A stretch of 64,000 nucleotides of DNA from Roseibium algicola (GTDB lineage: Bacteria > Pseudomonadota > Alphaproteobacteria > Rhizobiales > Stappiaceae): the NCBI RefSeq assembly GCF_001999245.1, contig NZ_CP019630.1, positions 1,364,001 to 1,428,000 on the forward strand, given 5' to 3'. Positions 36,643 through 45,654 of this stretch are shown piece after piece. How positions within the stretch are numbered: the first letter of the stretch is position 1; each line of letters starts with the position of its first letter. Made by a program: the position numbers and the translations under genes. The notes below the pieces were generated by a model. That model saw nothing but the letters and a program-made list of their open reading frames with translations. It ran no database searches and was not told the origin of the DNA.

Positions 36643-38016
36643 GTGTCGCTGTTGCGAAAAGCCCTGATCCTTCCCCCCGTGATCGCCGGTGCGGCAGTGC
36701 TGGTTTATGCGGTGAGCGGGCGCGAAGCACCCAAGCGCACCGACATCGGGGAAACGACGACGCTCGTGCGTGTCGTCACGGTCGAGCCTCAGGACTTCGT
36801 GCCGCGCGTAACCGGGTACGGGACGGTCGATCCGGCCCATACACTTGATGCCATCGCGCAGGTGTCCGGCCGGGTCACCTACATCAATCCGGATTTCAAA
36901 CGCGGTGAATTCATCCCGGAAGGCAAGATTCTGGTGACACTGGCACCGGAAGACTACGAGCTGGAGATTGCCGAGGCGCAGAGCGATATCGCCAGTGCCG
37001 AGGTGGATATTGAAGAGCTGGCCGTTACCCTGGATACACAGAAACAATCCCTGGCGATTGCCAAATCGGTCCTCGACCTGGAACAGCGTGAGCTGGCCCG
37101 GCTGAAAACGCTTCAGGAGCGCAAGGTCGCGTCCGATCAGCTGGTCGAAAACCAGGAAGGCACGGTGCTTCAGCAAAAGTCGCGGGTTCAGGACCTTGAG
37201 AACGAGATTGCGCTCAACCCGGTGAAGCGCAAGGCACTGGAGCAGGTAAAGGCCAAGAACGAGGTTCGTCTGGAAACCGCAAAGCTGAACCTTGCCCGCA
37301 CCACGATCCGTGTTCCCTTCGATGCCAGGGTTTCGAAGGTCAATGTAGAGATCGACCAGTATGTCGGTGCCGGCAGCTCCATCGGTGAACTTGACGGCAT
37401 CGACGCAGCCGACATCGACGTTCAGATCAGTCCTGGCAACATGGCCGGATTTGCCAATCTGGCCTTTCCCGGACAATTGGAAACGGAAGAAGGTGTCATC
37501 CGGGCACGGCATTCGCTTGACCGGCTGAAGGCCAAGGTAAGGGTCGGATCCGTCGGAGAGACCGCCGTCTGGGATGCGCACGTCAAGCGGGTCAGCGACA
37601 CGGTGGATCCGGACACCCGCTCCATCGGACTGATCGTCAGCGTGGACAAGCCCTATGACACCATCCGGCCGGGTATAAAGCCGCCATTGGTCAAAGGCAT
37701 GTTTACCGAGGTTGAGCTGTCCGCACCGCCCGTGGCCGATCAGATCGTGTTGCCGCGCAACGCGGTCCACAGTGGCAGGATCATGACTGTCTCGCCCGAC
37801 AGCCGACTGGTTACGGTGCCGGTCGAAATCGCCTTCCGCTTCGATGATATCGTCGTTCTGGGAACGGATCTGCCAGCTGGAAGCAAGGTCATCGTCAGCG
37901 ATGTGTCCCCGGTGATCGAAGGCATGTTGCTGAAGCCTGTCGAAGACGAAGCCGTAAAGGCAGGTTTGAAGCGAATGGCGAGCACGGATGCTCTCAACGG
38001 TGAGGACCAGCCATGA
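36643..38016 (+). CDS. RND efflux periplasmic adaptor subunit (membrane fusion protein)
   Basis: This 457-residue HlyD/AcrA-type adaptor links an RND pump to an outer-membrane channel. It starts at a GTG at 36643 behind AGGAG. An N-terminal membrane anchor (LILPPVIAGAAVLVYAV) is followed by a lipoyl half (TLDAIAQVSGRVTYI) and a long coiled-coil hairpin (about residues 110-215, rich in Glu/Lys/Gln). The second lipoyl half (TTIRVPFDARVSKVNV) and beta-barrel/proximal domains come next. The hairpin is longer than in AcrA. It overlaps the pump gene by 4 bp. No outer-membrane channel gene is adjacent. Confidence 0.93.
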   Translation: MSLLRKALILPPVIAGAAVLVYAVSGREAPKRTDIGETTTLVRVVTVEPQDFVPRVTGYGTVDPAHTLDAIAQVSGRVTYINPDFKRGEFIPEGKILVTLAPEDYELEIAEAQSDIASAEVDIEELAVTLDTQKQSLAIAKSVLDLEQRELARLKTLQERKVASDQLVENQEGTVLQQKSRVQDLENEIALNPVKRKALEQVKAKNEVRLETAKLNLARTTIRVPFDARVSKVNVEIDQYVGAGSSIGELDGIDAADIDVQISPGNMAGFANLAFPGQLETEEGVIRARHSLDRLKAKVRVGSVGETAVWDAHVKRVSDTVDPDTRSIGLIVSVDKPYDTIRPGIKPPLVKGMFTEVELSAPPVADQIVLPRNAVHSGRIMTVSPDSRLVTVPVEIAFRFDDIVVLGTDLPAGSKVIVSDVSPVIEGMLLKPVEDEAVKAGLKRMASTDALNGEDQP

Positions 38017-41000
38017 TCCGCTACTTCGCCCAGCACCCAACCGCCGCCAATCTGTTGATGGCCGGTTTCATCATTCTCGGACTGCTCAACCTTCCGGGTC
38101 TTCTGCTGGAAACCTTTCCGCAGATCCCGATAAAACGGATTACCGTGACAGTCGCCTATCCCGGAGCAACCTCAGCCGATGTCGAACGCACCGTTTGCCG
38201 GCGCATCGAGGACGCGCTCGACGGGATCGAGAACATCGACGAACTCAAATGCGATTCCCGGGAAAACCTCGCACTTGCGACCGTCAAGATCATGGAAGGC
38301 AAGGACATCGACCAGCTGATGCTGGATATCGACCGCGAGATCAACGCGATCGATGATTTTCCCGAGGGCGTTGAAGACCCGATCATCGAAGAGGCGGGCC
38401 GCCTGAGCGAGGCGACCTCCGTCGTCATCACCGGAATTGACGACAAGCCGCAGCTGAAGAACTACGCCGAAGCGGTGAAGGACCGCATGCTGAAGTTCGG
38501 CGGCATACCCCAGGTCGAGATTTCCGGCTTCTCTGACCGGCAGTTCCGCATCGAGGTGCGCGACGCCGCCGCGCGTGAAGTTGGGCTAACCCTCTCGGAA
38601 ATCGCAAATACCCTCACCAGGCAGAATGTCAGCGCTCCCTCCGGAGAGATCACGACTGTAGGCGGCTCGATCCTGCTGCGTTTCGCCGACGAGCGCCTTG
38701 CCGCGGATGCCTATGCGTCGGTGATTGTCGCCTCTTCCCCGCAAGGCGGCCAGATCAAGCTGGGCGACATTGCCACGATCAGTGATCTCTTCGAGGACGA
38801 AGAGGTCGAAACCCTGCTGAACGGCAGGTTGGCCGCTGTTCTCGACATTTCCATGACCCGCAGTGACGACCTGATCAAGGTGGTGGAGCGGGTGCAGGAA
38901 TTCGTCGACGAGGAACAGGCCCGTACTGCCCCAGGCATCGCCCTGACCATCATCAACGACGGCTCGATCATCCTGAAGGACCGCCTGTGGATGCTGGTCA
39001 ACAATTCTCTCCAGGGACTGGCGCTTGTCGTTGCGGCCATGTGGATCTTCTTTGGCGGGCGGCAGGCATTCTGGATCGGCATGGGCCTGCCGGTGTCCTT
39101 TCTGGGCGCGCTCGCCGCAATGTCCATTCTGGGGCTGACGATCAACATGCTGTCGATGGTGGCCATGCTGATCGTGGTCGGCATCATGATGGACGACGCC
39201 ATCGTGATTTCAGAAAACATCGCGACACGGCGCCAGAAGGGGCTCGGTCCGCTGGAGGCCGCCGTGCAGGGAACGCGGCAGGTCGCCCCGGGTGTGCTGT
39301 CTTCGTTTGTCACGACCACCGCCATTTTCGGTGCACTTGCCTTTATCGAGGGCGACCTCGGTGACCTGTTGCGCGTGATCCCGATGGTCATGTTGCTGGT
39401 TCTGGCCGTGTCGCTGGTCGAAGCTTTTCTGATCCTGCCCAACCACCTGTCCCATGGCGCTACGCGCGACACCCCGAACTGGGTAACCCGCAAGGCGGAA
39501 AGCGGTGTCGGGTGGGCGCGGGAGCATGTGATCGGTCCTTGTGCCACTTGGTCTGTGCGGAACCGCTATTTTGTCATCGGTGCCTGCTTCATGCTTTTCC
39601 TGGCTTCGGTCTCGCTGCTGGCCGGCGGCGTCGTTAAATTCCAGGCGTTTCCGAACGTGGAAGGCGACCAGATCGAAGCGCGGATCGAACTGCCGGCAAG
39701 TGCGACGCTCGCCGACACGCGCAAGGTCGTGACAGAGGCAATCAGTGCGCTGGAACGCACGGATGCGGCGCTGTCGCCGCGCAATCCGGATGGAACATCC
39801 CTCCTCAAGAACATACTGGTGCGGTTCAACGAAAACAGCGATGCCGGCACCAGCGGAGCACATCTGGCGACCATCGACATTGACTTGCTGGACGGGCCCC
39901 TTCGTGACGCAGGCAACCAGGAGATCCTGAAAGTCTGGCGCCACGAACTGCCCGAAACGCTCGACGTCCGGCGCATCATTCTCACCGAATCCAGCATCGG
40001 TCCGGCGGGACGCGCCATCGAATTGCGCCTGGCCCACAATGACCTGCAATTGCTCGACCAGGCTTCTGAAGAGCTTCAGGCCTGGCTCAAGGGCTATGAC
40101 GGCGTCTACAACATTTCCGACGATCTCAGCCTCGGAAAACCGGAACTGGCCCTGTCTCTCAAGGACGGAGCCGGGGCGGTCGGCCTTGATGCCAAGGCGA
40201 TCGCCGACCAGCTGAGAGGGGCCTACAACGGCATTACCGCCGATGAGGTGCAAGTCGGTTCGGAAAGCTTCGAGGTCGATGTCCGCCTTGCCGGCAGCGA
40301 CCGCAACAGCCTTGGCGATTTCGAACTCTTCACCGTGGAGACCCCTTCAGGTCACCGGGTCCCGCTTGGCTCCGTCGCCGACATCCGGTCCGACCGCAGC
40401 TTCACGCGGATCAATCGTATTGACCGGGTACCGACCGTGACGGTCACTGGCGACGTTCTTCTCGGTGTCGCCAATGCCAACGAAGTCGTCAAGGACACGG
40501 AAACGAGTTACCTGCCACAACTCCTGGAAAAATACCCCGGATTGAGCACTTCGACCGAGGGGCAGAATGCGGAAGGCGCCAAGACGCAGGCGTCCATGGT
40601 CAAGGCGCTCGGCACCGGCCTGATCTTCGTGTTCATCCTGCTGAGTTTCCAGTTCCGCAGCTACAGCGAACCGGTCGTGGTGATGACGCTCATCCCCATG
40701 GCGTTGATTGGCGCGGTCTGGGGGCACTTCCTGATGGGCATCGACTTTGCGATGCCAAGCATGCTGGGCTTCATTTCGCTAGCCGGGATCGTGGTCAATG
40801 ATTCAATCCTGCTGGTCCAGTTCATCAAGGACGAGCATGACCCATCGCTGGAAAGCGTTGCAGAGATCGCTCCACTGGGTGCCAAGGCCAGGTTCCGTGC
40901 GATCCTGCTGACGTCGGTGACCACAATCGTCGGCCTGCTGCCGCTGCTGTTCGAAACAAGCCCTCAGGCACAGGTATTGATCCCGCTGGTGACTTCGATC

Positions 41001-41138
41001 TCCTTCGGACTGATCGGCACGACACTCATGATCGTCTTCGTGGTTCCGGCGTTCTATACCATCCTCGACGATTTCGACCTGACCTCGCTCGCCCGGGAAC
41101 GCAAGGCGCATCGGGAGAAGCTGGTGGCCGCCGAATAG
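38013..41138 (+). CDS. RND efflux transporter permease subunit (AcrB/MexB superfamily)
   Basis: This 1041-residue inner-membrane proton-driven pump begins MIRYFAQHPTAANLLMAGFI. It has twelve helices with two large periplasmic loops. The proton-relay aspartates are Asp394/Asp395 in GIMMDDAIVISENI. Internal duplication is visible, with FISLAGIVVNDSILLV in the second half. It belongs to the group often annotated as AcrB/AcrD/AcrF-like, distinct from CusA because no methionine cluster is seen. Substrates are unknown. Translation is coupled to the adaptor through an ATGA overlap, and expression is probably controlled by the divergent TetR. Confidence 0.95.
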   Translation: MIRYFAQHPTAANLLMAGFIILGLLNLPGLLLETFPQIPIKRITVTVAYPGATSADVERTVCRRIEDALDGIENIDELKCDSRENLALATVKIMEGKDIDQLMLDIDREINAIDDFPEGVEDPIIEEAGRLSEATSVVITGIDDKPQLKNYAEAVKDRMLKFGGIPQVEISGFSDRQFRIEVRDAAAREVGLTLSEIANTLTRQNVSAPSGEITTVGGSILLRFADERLAADAYASVIVASSPQGGQIKLGDIATISDLFEDEEVETLLNGRLAAVLDISMTRSDDLIKVVERVQEFVDEEQARTAPGIALTIINDGSIILKDRLWMLVNNSLQGLALVVAAMWIFFGGRQAFWIGMGLPVSFLGALAAMSILGLTINMLSMVAMLIVVGIMMDDAIVISENIATRRQKGLGPLEAAVQGTRQVAPGVLSSFVTTTAIFGALAFIEGDLGDLLRVIPMVMLLVLAVSLVEAFLILPNHLSHGATRDTPNWVTRKAESGVGWAREHVIGPCATWSVRNRYFVIGACFMLFLASVSLLAGGVVKFQAFPNVEGDQIEARIELPASATLADTRKVVTEAISALERTDAALSPRNPDGTSLLKNILVRFNENSDAGTSGAHLATIDIDLLDGPLRDAGNQEILKVWRHELPETLDVRRIILTESSIGPAGRAIELRLAHNDLQLLDQASEELQAWLKGYDGVYNISDDLSLGKPELALSLKDGAGAVGLDAKAIADQLRGAYNGITADEVQVGSESFEVDVRLAGSDRNSLGDFELFTVETPSGHRVPLGSVADIRSDRSFTRINRIDRVPTVTVTGDVLLGVANANEVVKDTETSYLPQLLEKYPGLSTSTEGQNAEGAKTQASMVKALGTGLIFVFILLSFQFRSYSEPVVVMTLIPMALIGAVWGHFLMGIDFAMPSMLGFISLAGIVVNDSILLVQFIKDEHDPSLESVAEIAPLGAKARFRAILLTSVTTIVGLLPLLFETSPQAQVLIPLVTSISFGLIGTTLMIVFVVPAFYTILDDFDLTSLARERKAHREKLVAAE

Positions 41139-41286
41139 ATGCACCTCTCCGACGTCGTCCCTGCAGGGCTTACCCTGCAGTCCAAGCCGTTGCCTTGTCC
41201 CGAACAAGGCCAATCCGACTGGAGACCAAACGGCATGGATCCCATGGTCAAGCCATGGGAAGACGGTGGAGAGAAAGTTCAGAACC

Positions 41287-41313
41287 AAAAAAGGGCCCTC
41301 CGATGGAGAGCCC
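41287..41313 (-). terminator. Rho-independent terminator of cheZ
   Basis: On the minus strand, GGGCTCTCC / GGAGGGCCC forms a 9-bp stem (one G-T pair) with loop ATC, followed by six T residues. It lies 27 bp after the cheZ stop. The plus-strand stem has a C-A mismatch, so the minus-strand reading is preferred. Confidence 0.85.
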
Positions 41314-41339
41314 TTCGAAATCGTTTTTTTCAGTCCGGA

Positions 41340-42032
41340 TCAGTCGAACAGCTTGTCGATATCCGCCTGTGCGCCGCCCAGAAGGGCATCGATATCGTCC
41401 TGCGAAACACCTTCGCCTGAATGCTGCGGACCATGGAGGATCAGCTCGCGCTTGCGGCGCTCCGACTCTGTCTCGACGAGTGTCGCATCGAGATCTTCCG
41501 GAATACGCAGTTGTTCGATGAAGGAAGTCACACGCTCGTCGATGTAACGAAGCGTTGCGACCACCTTGGAAATTCTCTGGCCGGTAATGTCCTGGAAGGT
41601 GCAAGCCTCGAAGATGCTGATCATCTTGTTGCTGACCAGTTCCTGATAGGCTTCCTGGTCGCTGGCATCGGCGCCCATGATCTCTTCGGCCGCTTCCATG
41701 ATGGTGTTGGTGGCTTCTTCCGTCGCCTCAACGATGGCGTCCAGTTCCCGTCCGGCGTCCGGGATCTTGCTGCCAGTCATGTCGTTGGCGCGCAGTTGGG
41801 AGATTTCCTCCTTCATGCGCCTGATTTCCTTGGCGATGACGGTCAGTTCTTCCGTGACGGCCGGTTGTACGGTCGACAGAAAGTCGTGCATCGAACCCGA
41901 CATGACTTCTGCAAGATGCATCACGTCGGTCAGGGAAACTTCACCTTGCCTGTTCTTGTTTTCCTGCAGGAAGTCTATGACTCGGGCAATGTTTTCCTGT
42001 TTCATACTGGCCACCAGGTCGAGCCTTTCCAT
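41340..42032 (-). CDS. cheZ: Protein phosphatase CheZ
   Basis: CheZ dephosphorylates CheY-P and ends the motor-switching signal. This 230-residue protein is mainly helical. The catalytic segment FQDITGQRISKVV contains Asp148 and Gln152, equivalent to Asp143 and Gln147 of E. coli CheZ. The extreme C-terminus, GVSQDDIDALLGG (about residues 208-220), resembles the CheY-binding peptide of FliM and should dock CheY-P, followed by a second DIDKLF. It lies 173 bp downstream of cheY on the same strand, and a GGAGG precedes the start. Confidence 0.9.
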   Translation of the reverse strand: MERLDLVASMKQENIARVIDFLQENKNRQGEVSLTDVMHLAEVMSGSMHDFLSTVQPAVTEELTVIAKEIRRMKEEISQLRANDMTGSKIPDAGRELDAIVEATEEATNTIMEAAEEIMGADASDQEAYQELVSNKMISIFEACTFQDITGQRISKVVATLRYIDERVTSFIEQLRIPEDLDATLVETESERRKRELILHGPQHSGEGVSQDDIDALLGGAQADIDKLFD

Positions 42033-42205
42033 TTTGAAAGCATCCTCCGAAGCGCGGATCCGGAATTCTCAGGAACCGCTATAACTTTTCGGATGCAGCA
42101 AAGCTGACCCGGCCTGCCTGCCCAGCAAGACCGCGCCGATCCTGTACATCCGTCTGGCACTGGCGGAGGTGCGCCCCAACGCAGCTCCCCGCCAAGTGCA
42201 AGAAA

Positions 42206-42589
42206 TCAATCGGAGAAGACCGCCTCGATCTTGCCTTTCAGCGTCTGAGCATTGAAAGGCTTCACGATGTAGTTGTTCACGCCGGCTTTCTTGGCGGCGA
42301 TGACGTTTTCCGTCTTGGATTCAGCAGTCACCATGATGAAAGGCGTCTTGCTGAGGCTGCCGTCGGCACGAACCTGCTTCAGCAGCTCGTAACCGGTCAT
42401 CGGCTCCATGTTCCAGTCGGAAATCACCAGGCCATAACGGCGCTGTTTCATTTTTTCCAAAGCTTCGGTGCCGTCCGCAGCATCGTCGATGTCTTCGAAA
42501 CCGAGTTGCTTGAGCAGGTTCCGAATGATGCGAATCATCGTTTTGTAGTCATCGACCACGAGGACCGGCATCTGAAGATCAAGGGCCAT
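42206..42589 (-). CDS. cheY: Chemotaxis response regulator CheY
   Basis: This 127-residue single-domain receiver has the acidic pair Asp13/Asp14 (VVDDYKTM), phosphoacceptor Asp58 (ISDWNMEPM), switch Thr88 (VTAES) and Lys110 (VKPF). WNMEPMTGYELLKQVRAD matches motor-binding CheY proteins rather than generic receivers. It is encoded upstream of cheZ and apart from a main che cluster. CheY-P should bind FliM at the motor and be dephosphorylated by the neighbouring CheZ. Confidence 0.93.
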   Translation of the reverse strand: MALDLQMPVLVVDDYKTMIRIIRNLLKQLGFEDIDDAADGTEALEKMKQRRYGLVISDWNMEPMTGYELLKQVRADGSLSKTPFIMVTAESKTENVIAAKKAGVNNYIVKPFNAQTLKGKIEAVFSD

Positions 42590-42839
42590 TGTCTACTCCA
42601 TACTGTCAATTTGCGCGGCCCCTGGCCGTGGGCCGGTGGAAACGCGTTATGACTTCGAAGGAGAGCGACACATTATTGTGTCCTCACCTCCCCACACTCA
42701 ACGCAATCTACCCGCCGCCCCTGAAAAGACCGTTAATAACAGGCGCTTTTTTCTTCGCCCAAAGCACAATTGCCAGAAAACCTTGCACCGCCTAGCGTCC
42801 GCCTACTTCAAATCAAGACAAATCAGGGCGGAAACCGTA

Positions 42840-43286
42840 ATGTTGGAACTGCAAAAACTCTGCTTCGAAGATCTTTCCGTGGGTATGAGCGAAGTACTCG
42901 TGAAGCATGTAAGTTCTTCCGACGTGGTCGGCTTTGCGGAAGTATCCGGCGATCGGAATCCGATTCATCTGTCCGAACATTTTGCCGCCCGCACGCCCTT
43001 CAAGACGAGAATCGCCCATGGCCTCTATACGGCCAGCCTGATCTCGGCCGTGCTCGGCACCCGCCTTCCCGGCCCCGGCGCGATCTATCTGTCGCAGACG
43101 CTCAATTTCAAGGCACCGGTCAGGATCGGCGACGACGTCAAGGTGACTGTCACCGTCGAGGAACTGATGGAGCGCGGCAACCGTGCCCGCCTTTCCTGTA
43201 TCTGCAGCGTCGACGACACCGTGGTTCTGGAAGGCGAGGCACTGGTGAAGGTTCCCGGCCGGGACGAAGATCAATCAGGTCTTTGA
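42840..43286 (+). CDS. MaoC-like dehydratase ((R)-specific enoyl-CoA hydratase type)
   Basis: This is a 148-residue hot-dog-fold protein from the ATG at 42840; the frame is open upstream, but the family N-terminus starts here. The hydratase motif VSGDRNPIHLSEHFAARTPF supplies the catalytic Asp and His of PhaJ-type enzymes, followed by RIAHGLYTASLISAVLG. The reaction would be hydration of trans-2-enoyl-CoA to (R)-3-hydroxyacyl-CoA, feeding polyhydroxyalkanoate or fatty acid routes. It lies 185 bp upstream of ribF with no obvious functional link. Confidence 0.9.
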   Translation: MLELQKLCFEDLSVGMSEVLVKHVSSSDVVGFAEVSGDRNPIHLSEHFAARTPFKTRIAHGLYTASLISAVLGTRLPGPGAIYLSQTLNFKAPVRIGDDVKVTVTVEELMERGNRARLSCICSVDDTVVLEGEALVKVPGRDEDQSGL

Positions 43287-43471
43287 CGGGCAGCGACTGC
43301 AAAGGCAAGTCTTCGGCACATCCCCATCTTGACCTTTGCTTTGCTTGACGGCAGGTTCCACGCCAAAGTCGGCAGGGCTGCTCCACCCGGAGCGCCTTGT
43401 TCGACGTGTTCCTGCAGGACGGGCCGGCACACCGGACCGTTGTGACGTATCGTTGCGCGAAGGTTTGCCGC

Positions 43472-44470
43472 ATGAGCTCCACTGATCCCTCCAGCTTTCC
43501 GATCATCGAAAGCCTGGATGCCTTTCCGGCGGACCTGAAAGGCGGTATCGTTGCCATCGGCAACTTCGACGGCGTTCACAGGGGCCACCGTGCCGTGCTC
43601 GACGCCGCGCTCGGTCTTGGCCACGGCACGCATCATCCGGTCTATGCCATGAGCTTCGAGCCGCATCCGCGCACGGTCTTCAACCCGTCCAAACCCGTTT
43701 TCCGTCTGACCCCGCCACAGCAGAAACTCGATTTGCTGCGCCTGTGCGGTCTCGATGGCGCGCTCATCCTTCCCTTCACTCGGGAGTTTGCCGGCATCGA
43801 AGCGAATGCCTTCGTTCAGGACATTCTCATCGACACGCTCGGCATCTCCCACGCAGTCACCGGTTATGACTTCCACTTCGGCCGGGCCAGACAGGGCACG
43901 CCAGACTATTTGCGTTCCGCCGGCGCCGACCACGGCTTCGGCGTGACCATCGTCCAGCGCGAGGAAGACGAAGGCGCCGAAGTCATTTCTTCCACTCGCA
44001 TCCGCGACGGCCTCTCACGGGGGGATATAGCCCAGGCAAACGGTCTCCTTGGCTACCGCTGGTTCTTCGAGGCGGACGTGCGCCACGGAGACAAGCGCGG
44101 CCGCGACCTCGGCTATCCGACCGCCAACATGAGCCTTACCGAGGACTGCCCGCTGAAGCAGGGCATCTATGCGGTCAAGGTCCGTGTCGACGGGGCCTGG
44201 CATGACGGCGTCGCCAGCTATGGTCGCCGCCCGACCTTCGACAATGGCGCCGCACTGTTTGAAGTGTTCCTGTTCGACTTTGCTGGCGATCTCTACGGCA
44301 AGACGCTGCGCGTGCACCTGGTGTCCTATCTGCGCGGCGAGGAAAAGTTCGACTCGGTCGAGGCACTGATCGCCCAGATGGACCGGGACAGCGAAGAAGC
44401 CCGCGCCGCGCTCGGCTCGCTACAGCCGCTTTCCGAACTCGACATGAAACTGCTCGATCTTTCCGCCTGA
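43472..44470 (+). CDS. ribF: Bifunctional riboflavin kinase / FAD synthetase
   Basis: RibF converts riboflavin to FMN and then FAD. This is 332 residues from the ATG at 43472; upstream frame to 43397 is not family-like. The N-terminal FAD synthetase shows AIGNFDGVHRGHRAVL, SFEPHPRTVF and the STRIRDGLSRGD motif. The C-terminal riboflavin kinase domain has RGRDLGYPTANM and the catalytic Glu near FEVFLFDF. Length is normal for bifunctional RibF. Confidence 0.95.
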   Translation: MSSTDPSSFPIIESLDAFPADLKGGIVAIGNFDGVHRGHRAVLDAALGLGHGTHHPVYAMSFEPHPRTVFNPSKPVFRLTPPQQKLDLLRLCGLDGALILPFTREFAGIEANAFVQDILIDTLGISHAVTGYDFHFGRARQGTPDYLRSAGADHGFGVTIVQREEDEGAEVISSTRIRDGLSRGDIAQANGLLGYRWFFEADVRHGDKRGRDLGYPTANMSLTEDCPLKQGIYAVKVRVDGAWHDGVASYGRRPTFDNGAALFEVFLFDFAGDLYGKTLRVHLVSYLRGEEKFDSVEALIAQMDRDSEEARAALGSLQPLSELDMKLLDLSA

Positions 44471-44570
44471 GCAGCCTTCAAAATATTTTCTCTTTTCTGA
44501 CGAACTTGGCGTTTGCCGGCTTGCTCCGGGAGACGTTCAACTTCAAAAGGAATATGGATCGGCAATCCTG

Positions 44571-44597
44571 CTGCGGTCAGCGACCGCAGAGATTTTT
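44571..44597 (+). terminator. Possible terminator downstream of ribF
   Basis: The stem CTGCGGTC / GACCGCAG (loop AGC) is followed by AGATTTTTG with five T residues. It lies 100 bp after the ribF stop and 120 bp before the transporter gene, separating their transcripts. The short gap between stem and T run makes it moderate. Confidence 0.55.
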
Positions 44598-44718
44598 GCC
44601 CGACCCTTTCCTTGTTGCCGGTCCTTCTCCCAAGCGATTGCCCATCGCCGGAAAGCCGGCGAAATCCCTGTTCGCGTGTGGTTTTCAGTGATGAAGACGC
44701 TCCGGAGGTTGCAGCACG

Positions 44719-45654
44719 ATGAAGCGTCCATCCATTTCCTCGCGTTCCGGGGATGTCGAGCAGAACCCGCTCATGGCGATTTTCCTGATGACGTCGGCCA
44801 TGCTGCTGCTGCCGGTGATGGATATCACCGCAAAATATCTCTCCGCGGAGCTGCCGACGCTTGAAGTCACATTCGGCCGCTTTTTCTTTCAGCTTCTGAT
44901 CAGCCTCGCCATTGCACTGGTCACCGGCCGACTCATGCACCTGAGGGGCAAGCAACCGGTCGTGAACTATCTGCGCGGCATTCTTCTGGGCACGGCATCG
45001 CTCTGTTTCTTCACTGCGGTGAAGTACATGTCGGTGGCGACCGCGATCTCGATCTTCTTTGTTGAGCCCATGGTCCTTACCATCCTGGCGGCGGTGCTTT
45101 TGAAGGAACAGGTCGGCCCGCGGCGGATCGGCGCCATTCTCGTTGGCCTGCTGGGGGCCATAATCGTGTTGCGACCGACGCTGGCGGAAATTGGCCTCGT
45201 CAGCTTGCTGCCGGTCGCAACCGCCGTTCTGTTTTCCTTCTACCTGCTGCTCAACAGGCTCTACCCCGTTCGCGACGATCTTCTGACCATCCAGTTCAGC
45301 GCGGGCCTGTCCGGTTCACTGTTGCTTGGGACAGGTCTCGTGATCGGATATCTGACCGGGATCGAAGGCATGGAATTCGTCATGCCGGACGCCCCCCAGT
45401 CCGGCTTGCTGGCCTTGATCGGGCTGATTTCCTTCGCCGGCCACGGTCTTGTCGTTTCCGCGTTTCAACGCGGCAGCGCCAGTATGCTGGCACCGCTGCA
45501 ATATATCGAAATCGTCAGCGCCACCCTGTTCGGGTATCTGGTCTTTTCCAATTTTCCGGACGGACCGACCTGGCTAGGGATTGCCCTGATCATCTCGAGC
45601 GGGCTCTACATCACCCACCGCGAGCGCAAGCTGCGGCAGGCGGCCTCAAACTGA
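44719..45654 (+). CDS. DMT-family transporter (two EamA domains)
   Basis: This 311-residue inner-membrane permease of the drug/metabolite superfamily has ten predicted helices in two EamA halves. The first carries FGRFFFQLLISLAIAL and VKYMSVATAISIFFVEPM, the second LLLNRLYP, FSAGLSGSLLLG and FQRGSASMLAPLQYIEIV. A GGAGG lies ten bases before the ATG. S-adenosylmethionine-type or general metabolite export has been reported for relatives, but the substrate cannot be inferred here. Its last 9 bp overlap the convergent GT87 gene. Confidence 0.9.
   Translation: MKRPSISSRSGDVEQNPLMAIFLMTSAMLLLPVMDITAKYLSAELPTLEVTFGRFFFQLLISLAIALVTGRLMHLRGKQPVVNYLRGILLGTASLCFFTAVKYMSVATAISIFFVEPMVLTILAAVLLKEQVGPRRIGAILVGLLGAIIVLRPTLAEIGLVSLLPVATAVLFSFYLLLNRLYPVRDDLLTIQFSAGLSGSLLLGTGLVIGYLTGIEGMEFVMPDAPQSGLLALIGLISFAGHGLVVSAFQRGSASMLAPLQYIEIVSATLFGYLVFSNFPDGPTWLGIALIISSGLYITHRERKLRQAASN

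Noticed and set aside
42150..42180. TGGCAC-containing sequence between cheY and cheZ as a sigma-54 promoter
   Set aside because: The required TTGC at the -12 position is missing at the correct spacing.
44471..44718. Possible riboswitch or leader upstream of the DMT transporter
   Set aside because: Only one hairpin followed by T residues is present, better explained as a terminator. No riboswitch consensus was recognised.
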